Source of the DNA: M55B112 sp964539395
GTDB taxonomy: Bacteria; Bacteroidota; Bacteroidia; Bacteroidales; GCA-2748055
Reading direction: 5' to 3'
Assembly: GCA_964539395.1 (NCBI GenBank)
Contig: CAZIIU010000018.1
Coordinates: forward strand, 1-64,000
Length of the DNA: 64,000 nt
The position numbers and the translations under genes were made by a program. Position 1 is the stretch's first letter; every line of letters begins with the position of its first letter. The notes below the pieces were generated by a model, which did not search any database, had not been told where the DNA came from, and saw only the letters and a list, made by a program, of their open reading frames with translations. Shown piece after piece: positions 57,118 to 64,000 of this stretch.

Positions 57118-57762
57118 TTAAACTGACTGACCGGCAGGTACATTGCGTTGCATCTTTACAAAGTATGCCACCTTCTCCAATGAAGTAACCATATCATACT
57201 CATCGATATAAACTTCGGGTGATACGTTCAGGGGCACGGTACTAAAATTGAGTAATCCTTTAATACCTGCCAGATGCAGGTTTTCAGCTACCTCCCGGGC
57301 CTGGTCGGCAGGAACGGTTATTATCGCTATGGAGATATCTTTATCGCGGATCACCTCCTGCATGCTATTGATGGAGTAACATTTAACCCCTGCTATTACC
57401 CGGTTAACCTTGTTTTGGTCAACATCAAAAGTTGCAACAATATTCAGCTTTGACCGTTTACCCAGAAAATATGTTGTTATAGCCCTTCCCAGGTTACCAA
57501 TTCCCACCACGGCTACATTCATGCCCGTCTGGCTGTCCAGAATTCCGGCAATCACATCGATCAGCTCCCTCACATCATATCCCTTCCTCTGCATACTGCT
57601 ATAGCCGATAAACATTATATCCCTGCGTACCTGCACAGCAGTATTATGATGCATTTGAGCGAGCTCGTGGGAATAGATATGTGTTTTGCCCTCACTCAGA
57701 CAGTTGAGCAATGTACGCCTGTACTCACTTATCCGTTCAACGGTTCTTTCAGGTAGTTTCAC
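57118..57762 (-). CDS. rex: Redox-sensing transcriptional repressor Rex
   Basis: A 214-residue protein with an N-terminal winged helix (residues 1-75; GYDVRELIDVI) and a Rossmann NAD(H)-binding domain starting VAVVGIGNLGRAI (Gly87-Gly92). Rex senses the NADH/NAD+ ratio and leaves DNA when NADH rises. It lies 207 bp downstream of the hydrogenase-like operon, which has Rex-like operators at its promoter, so the two are probably linked. Confidence 0.95.
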   Translation of the reverse strand: MKLPERTVERISEYRRTLLNCLSEGKTHIYSHELAQMHHNTAVQVRRDIMFIGYSSMQRKGYDVRELIDVIAGILDSQTGMNVAVVGIGNLGRAITTYFLGKRSKLNIVATFDVDQNKVNRVIAGVKCYSINSMQEVIRDKDISIAIITVPADQAREVAENLHLAGIKGLLNFSTVPLNVSPEVYIDEYDMVTSLEKVAYFVKMQRNVPAGQSV

Positions 57763-57969
57763 TCTGTTTCAGATTTATAAGGCAAGATACAATGGTTTTT
57801 AACAGACCTGCACGGGGTTTTAATTGATTCAATGATAAACATATATATATGCAAAAATAAAGAATTTACTTCCAGATAGTCCTGTTATTTTTTGGACAAT
57901 ATACAAAAAAGTGATAATACTCCTAAAAGATCAGGTGTTTCAACTATTTGAAGTTTTGGGACATTCCTC

Positions 57970-59691
57970 CTATTTAAGTCCCCGCCTTGCTTCAAACCTG
58001 GTCAGAAAATTGATCTTACTTTCATCAGATCCGGGGGAACGAAGATATTCAGTATAGATTTTTTTTACAGCGCTGTTTTTATGAGCTGCCTGAATACCCT
58101 CATTTTTATCGATGTCGTAGATCGTTTTTGAACGTGTCCTGACAGTGGATTGTAGTACAGGAATTGGCTGACCTCCTCCGTTTACACATCCATCCGGACA
58201 CACCATTATTTCGATCAGATCGAAGCGGGATTTCCCTGCATGAACCTCTTTGATCAGTTTCAGGGCATTCTTTAGACCGCTAACTGTAGCAACGGTTATT
58301 TCTCCCCTCTGTGTTTTGACTATCGCTTCACGTACCGTCCTGTTTCCTCTCAGCTTTGTTATTCGCGGATCGCTCAGCTCTTTTTTATTGATTTCGCGGC
58401 AGATCGTTCGCAATGTAGCCTCTGTTTCACCTCCGGCAACAGCAAAGAGCTTACCTGCTGAACTGAGTGCATTGAAAGGCCCGTCTGCAGGTTCAGGCTC
58501 CAGGCTCTCTATGTCAATACCGTTCAGCCTGATGAGTCTAGCCAGTTCCCGGGTTGTCAGCACATAATCAATGTCCTGCGTGTTTTGCGTGACATATTCA
58601 GGTCTTCTTGCCTCATGCTTTGCTGCTGTACAATTGGTAATGAGCACATTATGAATGCGGTTAACAGGAACTTGGTTGGCTTGGGCAAACCAGGTTTTTA
58701 TCAGTTTACCGGTTATCTGGTGCGGACTTCTGACTGGAGTGAGGTTTGAGATCAGTTCGGGGAGAAACTTTTCAACATAATTGACCCATGCCGGGCAGCG
58801 GGAGGTGATCAGTGGCAATTTCTCCTTGTTCCTGTAACGGTTGATAAACTCTGCTGCCTGTTCCAAAATATATATATCGCTTCCACATGCTGTCTCAAAT
58901 ATCTTGTCAAATCCAACCATGCGAAGTGCATTATTCATAATGCCCTTCATATCTGCACCCGGTTTAAACCTGAATTCCTCAGCCAGGGAGACAGGTACTT
59001 CAGGTGTATACTGTACAGTTACTGTTATTTCGGGGTGACCAAAAGATGAGTCGAGTTCCTGGAAATAGGTGTGATCGACCAATGCTCCTGTCGGACAGGA
59101 AACTACACACAGCCCACACTCGATGCAACTGGAAAACTGGAGTGGTTCCGCCATTGCAGTAGCAATCTGCAATTTGTCTCCCCGTCGTTCAAAGTCAATC
59201 GTTGAAACACCTGCAATCTCTTCACACACTCTTACGCACCTGCCGCAAAGGATACATTTGGCGGGATCACGCATGATACCATGACTTGAATTATCTATCT
59301 TGAAGCTACTTTTTTGACCCTGAATCCTTCTGTTCCTGACATTCAGATCCTCTGCCAGTTTCTGAAGTTCACAGTTGCCGTTCCTTTCACAGTAAAGACA
59401 ATCGTCAGGATGACTTGATAAAAGAAGCTCAACATTTGCCTTCCTGGCCATAAGCACCCTTTTACTGTGTGTTCGGATCTTCATCCACTCCTGCACCCTG
59501 AACGAACAGGCCGGTACCAGGTTTTCAAAACCCTCCACCTCCACCACACACATCCTACAGGCTCCTGTGGGCGATAACTCATCCATGCTACACAGGGTGG
59601 GTACCTTTATCCCATGCCTTCTTAAAGCAGCAAGTATTGTCTCGTCTTCGTTGACTGATAATGTGGTATTATTTACCTTTATTTTGATCAT
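57970..59691 (-). CDS. HydA-like [FeFe]-hydrogenase subunit with an altered active site
   Basis: The ATG at 59691, with a purine-rich AGAGGAAGAAG before it, gives 573 residues; an extension to 59874 runs into the upstream gene and is rejected. In order: [2Fe-2S] ferredoxin (Cys34, 45, 48, 62), His-Cys3 cluster (His94, Cys98, 101, 107), two [4Fe-4S] (Cys146-156, Cys189-199) and the H domain. The four H-cluster cysteines are kept (Cys299, 354, 498, 502), but TSCCP is TSRCP (Arg298), MPC is TNC (352-354) and the Lys three residues after that Cys is Ala357. Loss of the proton-transfer Cys suggests weak or absent H2 turnover. Confidence 0.88.
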   Translation of the reverse strand: MIKIKVNNTTLSVNEDETILAALRRHGIKVPTLCSMDELSPTGACRMCVVEVEGFENLVPACSFRVQEWMKIRTHSKRVLMARKANVELLLSSHPDDCLYCERNGNCELQKLAEDLNVRNRRIQGQKSSFKIDNSSHGIMRDPAKCILCGRCVRVCEEIAGVSTIDFERRGDKLQIATAMAEPLQFSSCIECGLCVVSCPTGALVDHTYFQELDSSFGHPEITVTVQYTPEVPVSLAEEFRFKPGADMKGIMNNALRMVGFDKIFETACGSDIYILEQAAEFINRYRNKEKLPLITSRCPAWVNYVEKFLPELISNLTPVRSPHQITGKLIKTWFAQANQVPVNRIHNVLITNCTAAKHEARRPEYVTQNTQDIDYVLTTRELARLIRLNGIDIESLEPEPADGPFNALSSAGKLFAVAGGETEATLRTICREINKKELSDPRITKLRGNRTVREAIVKTQRGEITVATVSGLKNALKLIKEVHAGKSRFDLIEIMVCPDGCVNGGGQPIPVLQSTVRTRSKTIYDIDKNEGIQAAHKNSAVKKIYTEYLRSPGSDESKINFLTRFEARRGLK

Positions 59692-59710
59692 TCTTCTTCC
59701 TCTCTGATTC

Positions 59711-61660
59711 TCAATTGTAGAATACAGCACTGAATTTGCATACTTCCATGCATATTCCGCACCCGGTACATTTGTCTGGAACAATAAAATAGGGATGTTT
59801 TTCGGTACCAATAATTGCATCTTCCGGACATCGTTTCGCACAAATGGTACATCCGGTGCATAGCTCCACATCAATGTAATAGGTTCTCAACTCACGGCAA
59901 ACATTGGGTTTACAGTGTCTGTCAAAGATATGTTCCTCAAATTCCTCCCTGAAATGCCGCAGTGAACTGACAAGCGGATTGGCTGCCAACTGTCCAAGTC
60001 CGCATAAAGAGGTATCGCGCATCACATCCGCAAGTTTCTCAAGCTGCATCAGTCCCCGGAACTTTTCCAGAGTATCATGCTGATCGTCATATAATGGCTT
60101 GCGGGTGATTTCATTCAGCATTTCCGACATCCGCTTTGTTCCTTCCCTGCATGGTATACATTTGCCGCAACTCTGCTGTTTCATGAAATCCATGAAATAC
60201 TTTACCAGGTCGACTATACAGGTCTTCTCATCAAGCACCAGGATTCCTCCGGCCCCAAGAATGGCGCCCTCCCGGCTAAAAGTTTCATAGCATACCGGGA
60301 TATTCAGCCTTCCGGCCGGTACAATACAGCCATAGGGACCGCCAATATGAACGGCCTTCAATGAATGTCCCTGCCTGGCTCCACCAACGATCTCCTCGAT
60401 TAATACCTCGAGACTGGTTCCCATCGGAATCTCAATAAGTCCCCTGGTTCTGGCCCTGCCACTCACCGAAAAAATCTTTGTTCCTGTACATTCCCCGATC
60501 CCAATCCCCCTGTACCATTCCGGACCGTTAGCAATGATATGGGGTACATTACAGAGAGTTTCAACATTATTCACAACCGTTGGCCGTTTGTGGAATCCGC
60601 GCTCCGATGGATATGGTGGTTTTGACTGGGGCATACCGCGCTTACCTTCCATGCTGGCAATCAGGGCAGTCTCTTCACCACATACGAATGCTCCCGGCCC
60701 CTTCCTGATAATGATATCGAGATTAAAACCACTATTGAAAATATTATGTCCCAGGATCCCGAACTCTCGGGCACTCCTGATTGCCTTAGTAAGCTTCCTG
60801 ATGGAATCATTATACTCGGAACGGATATAAATATAGGCCTTCGTCGCTCCTATGGCATAAGAGGCGATACTGATCCCTTCAATCAACTGGTGTGGATTTC
60901 CCTCCATCAGGGCCCTGTCCATAAAGGCTCCCGGATCACTTTCCTCCGCATTGCAGATCAGGTACTTCTGTTCGGCCGGTGTCTGTCTTGCCTTCATCCA
61001 TTTTTTCCCGGTAAGAAAACCGCTTCCCGATCTTCCACGTAAGCCGCTCTCCTCCACCATGATGCATATCTCGTCAAAAGTATTATACCGAATAGCTCTG
61101 AGAAAAGCCCTGTATCCACCCTGCGCTATGTATTCCCCAATAGAAAAAGGATTTATGATGCCATTCAGCGATAGGAGAATGCGCTTCTGCTTTGCAAAAA
61201 AATTCAATTCATCCAAAAATGACACGTCGGGCCATGCATCCAAACCGTCATTCCGAAACTGCCCAAGTAATTTTTCTCCGGGAATGGTGTTGTGAAACAC
61301 ATCATCCAGAATGATCGGAACTTCATCTGCAGATACGTTTGAAAAGATCACACGTGTCCTTCCCGGAAGTTGAATACTCAATAAAGGCTCCTCTGAGCCA
61401 AGTCCGATTGCACCAGTCTCCTCAACATCAGCATCAATATTCCTCTCGGCAAGATAACTCTTTACAACCTGGAACACCATGTCGCCACCTGCAATTTGTC
61501 CGGATGTATTCATCCCAACCATCACCAGCGGCCTGGCTAACTCAAGCCGCCTCAATGAGGTAAGCAGGTTGTTTAACTCCGGGGAGTAATCGTTCACGGA
61601 ACTCTCCACAAATTCAGGAATCAACTCCTGCAGTGATGATTTGTGTAATCCTTCCGACAT
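59711..61660 (-). CDS. NuoF/HydB-like flavin subunit without a working N-terminal 2Fe-2S domain
   Basis: A 649-residue protein. Residues 40-125 have the thioredoxin-like 2Fe-2S fold (LPGRTRVIFSNVSADEVP), but where relatives have TCG and GCxGxC cysteines this protein has TSG and GAIGLG; there is no Cys at all before residue 199. The FMN/NADH core (LRGRSGSGFLTGKKW, CNAEESDPGAF), the N3-type cluster (SCGKCIPCR Cys498-504, Cys553) and two C-terminal [4Fe-4S] motifs (Cys601-611, Cys631-641) are intact. It would pass electrons between NADH and ferredoxin or HydA. It begins 2 nt after the NuoE gene. Confidence 0.9.
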   Translation of the reverse strand: MSEGLHKSSLQELIPEFVESSVNDYSPELNNLLTSLRRLELARPLVMVGMNTSGQIAGGDMVFQVVKSYLAERNIDADVEETGAIGLGSEEPLLSIQLPGRTRVIFSNVSADEVPIILDDVFHNTIPGEKLLGQFRNDGLDAWPDVSFLDELNFFAKQKRILLSLNGIINPFSIGEYIAQGGYRAFLRAIRYNTFDEICIMVEESGLRGRSGSGFLTGKKWMKARQTPAEQKYLICNAEESDPGAFMDRALMEGNPHQLIEGISIASYAIGATKAYIYIRSEYNDSIRKLTKAIRSAREFGILGHNIFNSGFNLDIIIRKGPGAFVCGEETALIASMEGKRGMPQSKPPYPSERGFHKRPTVVNNVETLCNVPHIIANGPEWYRGIGIGECTGTKIFSVSGRARTRGLIEIPMGTSLEVLIEEIVGGARQGHSLKAVHIGGPYGCIVPAGRLNIPVCYETFSREGAILGAGGILVLDEKTCIVDLVKYFMDFMKQQSCGKCIPCREGTKRMSEMLNEITRKPLYDDQHDTLEKFRGLMQLEKLADVMRDTSLCGLGQLAANPLVSSLRHFREEFEEHIFDRHCKPNVCRELRTYYIDVELCTGCTICAKRCPEDAIIGTEKHPYFIVPDKCTGCGICMEVCKFSAVFYN

Positions 61661-61662
61661 TG

Positions 61663-62124
61663 CTATCTGTGCTTTGACCTGATATCCTCAAGTACGTCCT
61701 TCAATTTGTTGGCTCTCATCTTCGGATAATACTCCTTGTTTATCTCAATAACGGGCGACTGGCCGCATGCACCGATACATGCCACAACCTCTAAACTGAA
61801 CATTCCGTCACGGGTCGTCTCCCCGTCACCAATCCCCAAATGTTTCTTTAGTTCCTTGATAATTGATGCAGCATGGTCGATATGACAGGCGGAACCGTTG
61901 CAAACTTTTATGTGATATTTTCCCTTTGGTGTAAAAGTAAACTGACTGTAAAATGTTGCAAGTCCATACACCTTACTTGCAGGTAACTTCAAATGCTCCC
62001 CGATCTTTGCCACAACATCATCAGAAATATATCCGTATTCATCCTGTACAGCTTGCAGGATGGGAATCAGGGAATCCCTGTTCAACTGCTGAAAATTCTT
62101 AAGTATCTGCTCAGTTCTGTCCAT
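61663..62124 (-). CDS. NuoE/HydC-like 2Fe-2S subunit
   Basis: A 153-residue 24-kDa-type subunit with the full four-Cys pattern: CNGSAC (Cys75, Cys80) and CIGAC (Cys116, Cys120). Its N-terminal helical bundle (YGYISDDVVAKIGEHLKLP, GLATFYSQF) docks it to the NuoF-like partner. It is the first gene of the leftward operon. Unlike its partners, it shows no loss of ligands. Confidence 0.94.
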   Translation of the reverse strand: MDRTEQILKNFQQLNRDSLIPILQAVQDEYGYISDDVVAKIGEHLKLPASKVYGLATFYSQFTFTPKGKYHIKVCNGSACHIDHAASIIKELKKHLGIGDGETTRDGMFSLEVVACIGACGQSPVIEINKEYYPKMRANKLKDVLEDIRSKHR

Positions 62125-62167
62125 GATCAGATAATACCGTTAATACCGCTTATAACACTCATAACAG

Positions 62168-62200
62168 CAAATATATAATATATATCTGTTATTTTCCAAA
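62168..62200 (-). promoter_or_regulatory. Promoter of the hydrogenase-like operon
   Basis: On the minus strand TTTG (62197-62200) and TATATTTG (62168-62175), 21 nt apart, match the full Bacteroidota -33/-7 pattern. Transcription would start near 62160, about 36 nt before the first ATG. Confidence 0.68.
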
Positions 62201-62220
62201 CAATGTTATTCAAATAACAC
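62186..62220. promoter_or_regulatory. Two tandem Rex-like operators
   Basis: Site one, CTGTTATTTTCCAAACAA (62186-62203), and site two, ATGTTATTCAAATAACAC (62203-62220), each match 10 of 12 fixed bases of the TTGTTA-N6-TAACAA Rex type. Site two has a perfect 7-bp palindrome (TGTTATT/AATAACA). They share one base, and site one covers the -33 element of the promoter, so bound Rex would block it. rex itself lies in the same cluster. Confidence 0.58.
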
Positions 62221-62372
62221 TGTTTCTTCAAATCACTAATAACAATCCTGGTCCAATGGATTTAACATATTGATATTAAATTGCTTATTAAGGATTGATT
62301 TTAATTTATACCCAATATAAATTAAAAAAGAATATCCCATGTTTAGGCGTAAAGTGTCTGTTGTGAAAAAAT

Positions 62373-62380
62373 TAACTTTG
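62373..62380 (+). promoter_or_regulatory. -7 box for the 2Fe-2S protein / sensor unit
   Basis: TAACTTTG matches TAnnTTTG, 17 bp before the ATG at 62398. It is followed by TATCTTCGC, a common run after such boxes. The -33 element is not clear. Confidence 0.5.
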
Positions 62381-62397
62381 TATCTTCGCTGTAAATA

Positions 62398-62652
62398 ATG
62401 ATAGAAAAGGTAGTCATACAGATTTGCATGGGCAGTTCGTGTTTTAGTCGCGGGAACCGTCATACGCTCAAGGTGATACAGCAATACCTCAGGGATCATA
62501 ACCTGGAAGGGGACGTTGTTCTGAAGGGCAATCACTGTTTTAGTGATTGCAGCAAGGGACCTGTGGTGAAAATTAATGATGTGTTGTACGAGCATGTGGA
62601 CCGGGAAAATATAATGGAATTGCTCGAAAGAACTTTTAATGTGCAGAATTAG
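62398..62652 (+). CDS. Thioredoxin-like [2Fe-2S] ferredoxin
   Basis: An 84-residue protein equal to the NuoE C-terminal fold. CMGSSC (Cys10, Cys15) and CFSDC (Cys47, Cys51) keep all four ligands. It is divergent from the NuoE-NuoF-HydA operon and lies 4 bp before the sensor gene, so it is probably co-transcribed with the latter. It might carry electrons to the sensor or stand in for the Cys-free N domain of the NuoF-like subunit; this is inference. Confidence 0.88.
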   Translation: MIEKVVIQICMGSSCFSRGNRHTLKVIQQYLRDHNLEGDVVLKGNHCFSDCSKGPVVKINDVLYEHVDRENIMELLERTFNVQN

Positions 62653-62656
62653 CCGT

Positions 62657-64000
62657 ATGGAACCGCTTTTAAAAATAGATAAAGATACATGCACTGCCTG
62701 CTATGCGTGTGTCAGGATTTGTCCTGTAAAGGCAATAAAAGTCGAATCCGACCAACATAAGCCTGCGATTATTCCGGAAAGGTGTATTGGATGCGGTAAC
62801 TGTCACATGGTCTGCAGCGATAAGGCAATCATAATCAGGGATGGAAAGGAAGGTCTTAAAAGTCTGTTAAAAACAGGCGAACCTATCGCAGCGCTGGTGG
62901 ATCCTGCCATAGCCGGTGAGTTTCCTGATATTACTGATTACAGGAAATTTGTCAGCATGTTCCGAAAACTTGGATTTCAGTTTGTTCTGGAGGTAGCTTT
63001 CGGCGTTGAGTTGGTAGCTGAACAGTACAAAAAGCTAATTAACCAAAGCAGGGGAAAGTACTATCTGTTTTCCAATTGTCCGGTTTCAGTGATGTATATT
63101 GAAAAGTATAAGCCTGAGCTGATAAAGAACCTGGCTCCGATACTGCCTCCGGTCATTGCATCAGCTCGAGTGGCAAGAAAGACTTACGGGAATAATGTTA
63201 GACTCGCCTACATCACCCCTCTTATCGCCAGCAAAGAGGAAGCAGTCAGACTTTCCGAAACCGAACAAGTAGACTCTGTATTGACATTTATTGAATTACG
63301 AGAGCTGTTTCATGAATACAGGATCGATGAAAAAAACCTTGAGTACAGCGAATTCGACCAACCATTTGGTTTTAAAGGCTCTCTTTTCCCCCTTTCAAGT
63401 GGAATCCTGGAAACAGCGAATATCGAACAACGCATATTGAACTCAAAAGTAATTACAGTTGAGGGAGATCTTATTTTTAATGCCATAAATGAGTTTGAGG
63501 AGAACATTACCTTTATTAAATCTCATTTCAACATATTCTATAAAGAATTTATTATGGGAAGGGGAACATCCCCGGATGCGAAAAAATGGTTAAGGCGGAG
63601 CCAGCTTATTCAGTATGTAAAAAAAAGATTGAAATCCTTTAATGAGGCGGCACACAGCAAAGTAATCTCAAGCTATTCAGATATTGATCTTTCAAGAGAA
63701 TTTGTAAACGATGATCAGCGAATTCCGGAACCTCCTCCAGAGGAGGTTCAACGAATTCAGCAAGAGCTCCGAAAACACCAGGGACATGAAAGGGGATGCG
63801 GAGCCTGCGGGTACAAATCCTGTTATGACTTGGCTGTGGCAATTGCACAAAAACTTGCAGTCCCGGAAATGTGCAACTATTTCGCTGCAAAAAACAACAT
63901 GGACCATATTCAGTCACTAAAGATCAGTAATGAAAAGCTGGCCCAGGCACAGGCGGCTCTCAAAGAGTCGGAACAGATCGCCCAGCGCGAGAAGGAAGCT
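62657..64000 (+). CDS. Hydrogenase-like iron-sulphur sensor protein, truncated by the window edge
   Basis: The frame is open for 448 codons from the ATG at 62657 and runs past the edge. Two [4Fe-4S] motifs (Cys12-22; Cys43-53) are followed by an [FeFe]-hydrogenase large-subunit-like domain (about 70-320), a four-Cys Fe-S domain (CGACGYKSC, Cys381, 384, 389 and Cys406), and the start of a charged coiled coil. Hydrogenase positions are changed: FSNCP in place of TSCCP, ITPL where relatives have PC, and FYKEFIMG where two cysteines are usual. Relatives (HydS-type sensors) continue with PAS and phosphatase or kinase domains; that part lies outside. Confidence 0.85.
   Translation, partial: MEPLLKIDKDTCTACYACVRICPVKAIKVESDQHKPAIIPERCIGCGNCHMVCSDKAIIIRDGKEGLKSLLKTGEPIAALVDPAIAGEFPDITDYRKFVSMFRKLGFQFVLEVAFGVELVAEQYKKLINQSRGKYYLFSNCPVSVMYIEKYKPELIKNLAPILPPVIASARVARKTYGNNVRLAYITPLIASKEEAVRLSETEQVDSVLTFIELRELFHEYRIDEKNLEYSEFDQPFGFKGSLFPLSSGILETANIEQRILNSKVITVEGDLIFNAINEFEENITFIKSHFNIFYKEFIMGRGTSPDAKKWLRRSQLIQYVKKRLKSFNEAAHSKVISSYSDIDLSREFVNDDQRIPEPPPEEVQRIQQELRKHQGHERGCGACGYKSCYDLAVAIAQKLAVPEMCNYFAAKNNMDHIQSLKISNEKLAQAQAALKESEQIAQREKEA

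Noticed and set aside
59692..59874. 61-codon upstream extension of the HydA-like frame
   Set aside because: It would lie inside the C-terminal ferredoxin part of the NuoF-like gene, while the inner ATG has a purine-rich leader and begins the conserved 2Fe-2S domain.
1..64000. CRISPR arrays, insertion sequences, prophage or rRNA genes
   Set aside because: No regular repeat-spacer array, transposase frame, phage structural gene or rRNA-like segment was found in the window.

Overview
The window looks like part of a Bacteroidota chromosome, most probably an anaerobic or microaerophilic member of the Bacteroidales/Marinilabiliales type, taken from a draft or metagenome assembly (there is a 100-N scaffold gap near the left edge). 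The evidence is the gene set (FeoA-FeoB fusion, ResB-CcsA fusion, lipoprotein-type TamL next to TamB, DUF2721, archaeal-type ApgM, many type II lipoproteins), the rarity of Shine-Dalgarno sequences, and several promoter boxes of the Bacteroidota TAnnTTTG type. No taxon can be named more closely from this alone.

Layout. 1-572: 3' end of a tRNA-Ser, a 19-bp inverted repeat and a 112-bp direct repeat broken by the gap. 573-8640: osmC, then a leftward efflux operon (three successive lipoprotein membrane-fusion proteins, a MacB-type permease, a TolC-type channel; no ATPase gene is visible), then a decayed esterase. 8971-16457: apgM, a secreted metallophosphoesterase, a flavodoxin and carB. 16467-29550: envelope genes tamB-tamL, a small conserved Cys protein, and a purB / MsbA-like ABC exporter / glycosyltransferase run. 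29766-41752: NfeD protease, GNAT, CAP-domain protein, cytochrome c maturation (CcsBA), a metal operon (heavy-metal permease with HMA domain plus FeoAB) behind a palindrome-containing promoter, DUF1858 and WD40 proteins. 42343-50098: tryptophanase, MATE pump, RNase YicC, guanylate kinase, KatG, NadD.

50159-56521 is an amino-acid fermentation block: a four-subunit 2-oxoacid:ferredoxin oxidoreductase, a class I/II aminotransferase and a fused ADP-forming acyl-CoA synthetase. Together with tryptophanase it would turn amino acids into 2-oxoacids, acyl-CoA plus reduced ferredoxin, and finally ATP plus organic acid.

56840-64000 is the part that most deserves attention. It holds Rex, a TM1266-type small regulator, and a three-subunit NADH/ferredoxin-linked [FeFe]-hydrogenase-like complex (NuoE-like, NuoF-like, HydA-like), with a divergent 2Fe-2S protein and a hydrogenase-like sensor that runs off the right edge. 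Three of these proteins have lost key residues: HydA has Arg in place of the proton-transfer Cys of the TSCCP motif and TNC in place of MPC; the N-terminal 2Fe-2S domain of the NuoF-like subunit has no Cys at all; and the sensor lacks three of the four H-cluster cysteines. The complex sits behind a recognisable promoter with two tandem Rex-like operators. It may be a repurposed, non-hydrogen-evolving relative of the electron-bifurcating hydrogenases that takes the reduced ferredoxin and NADH made by the neighbouring fermentation genes.
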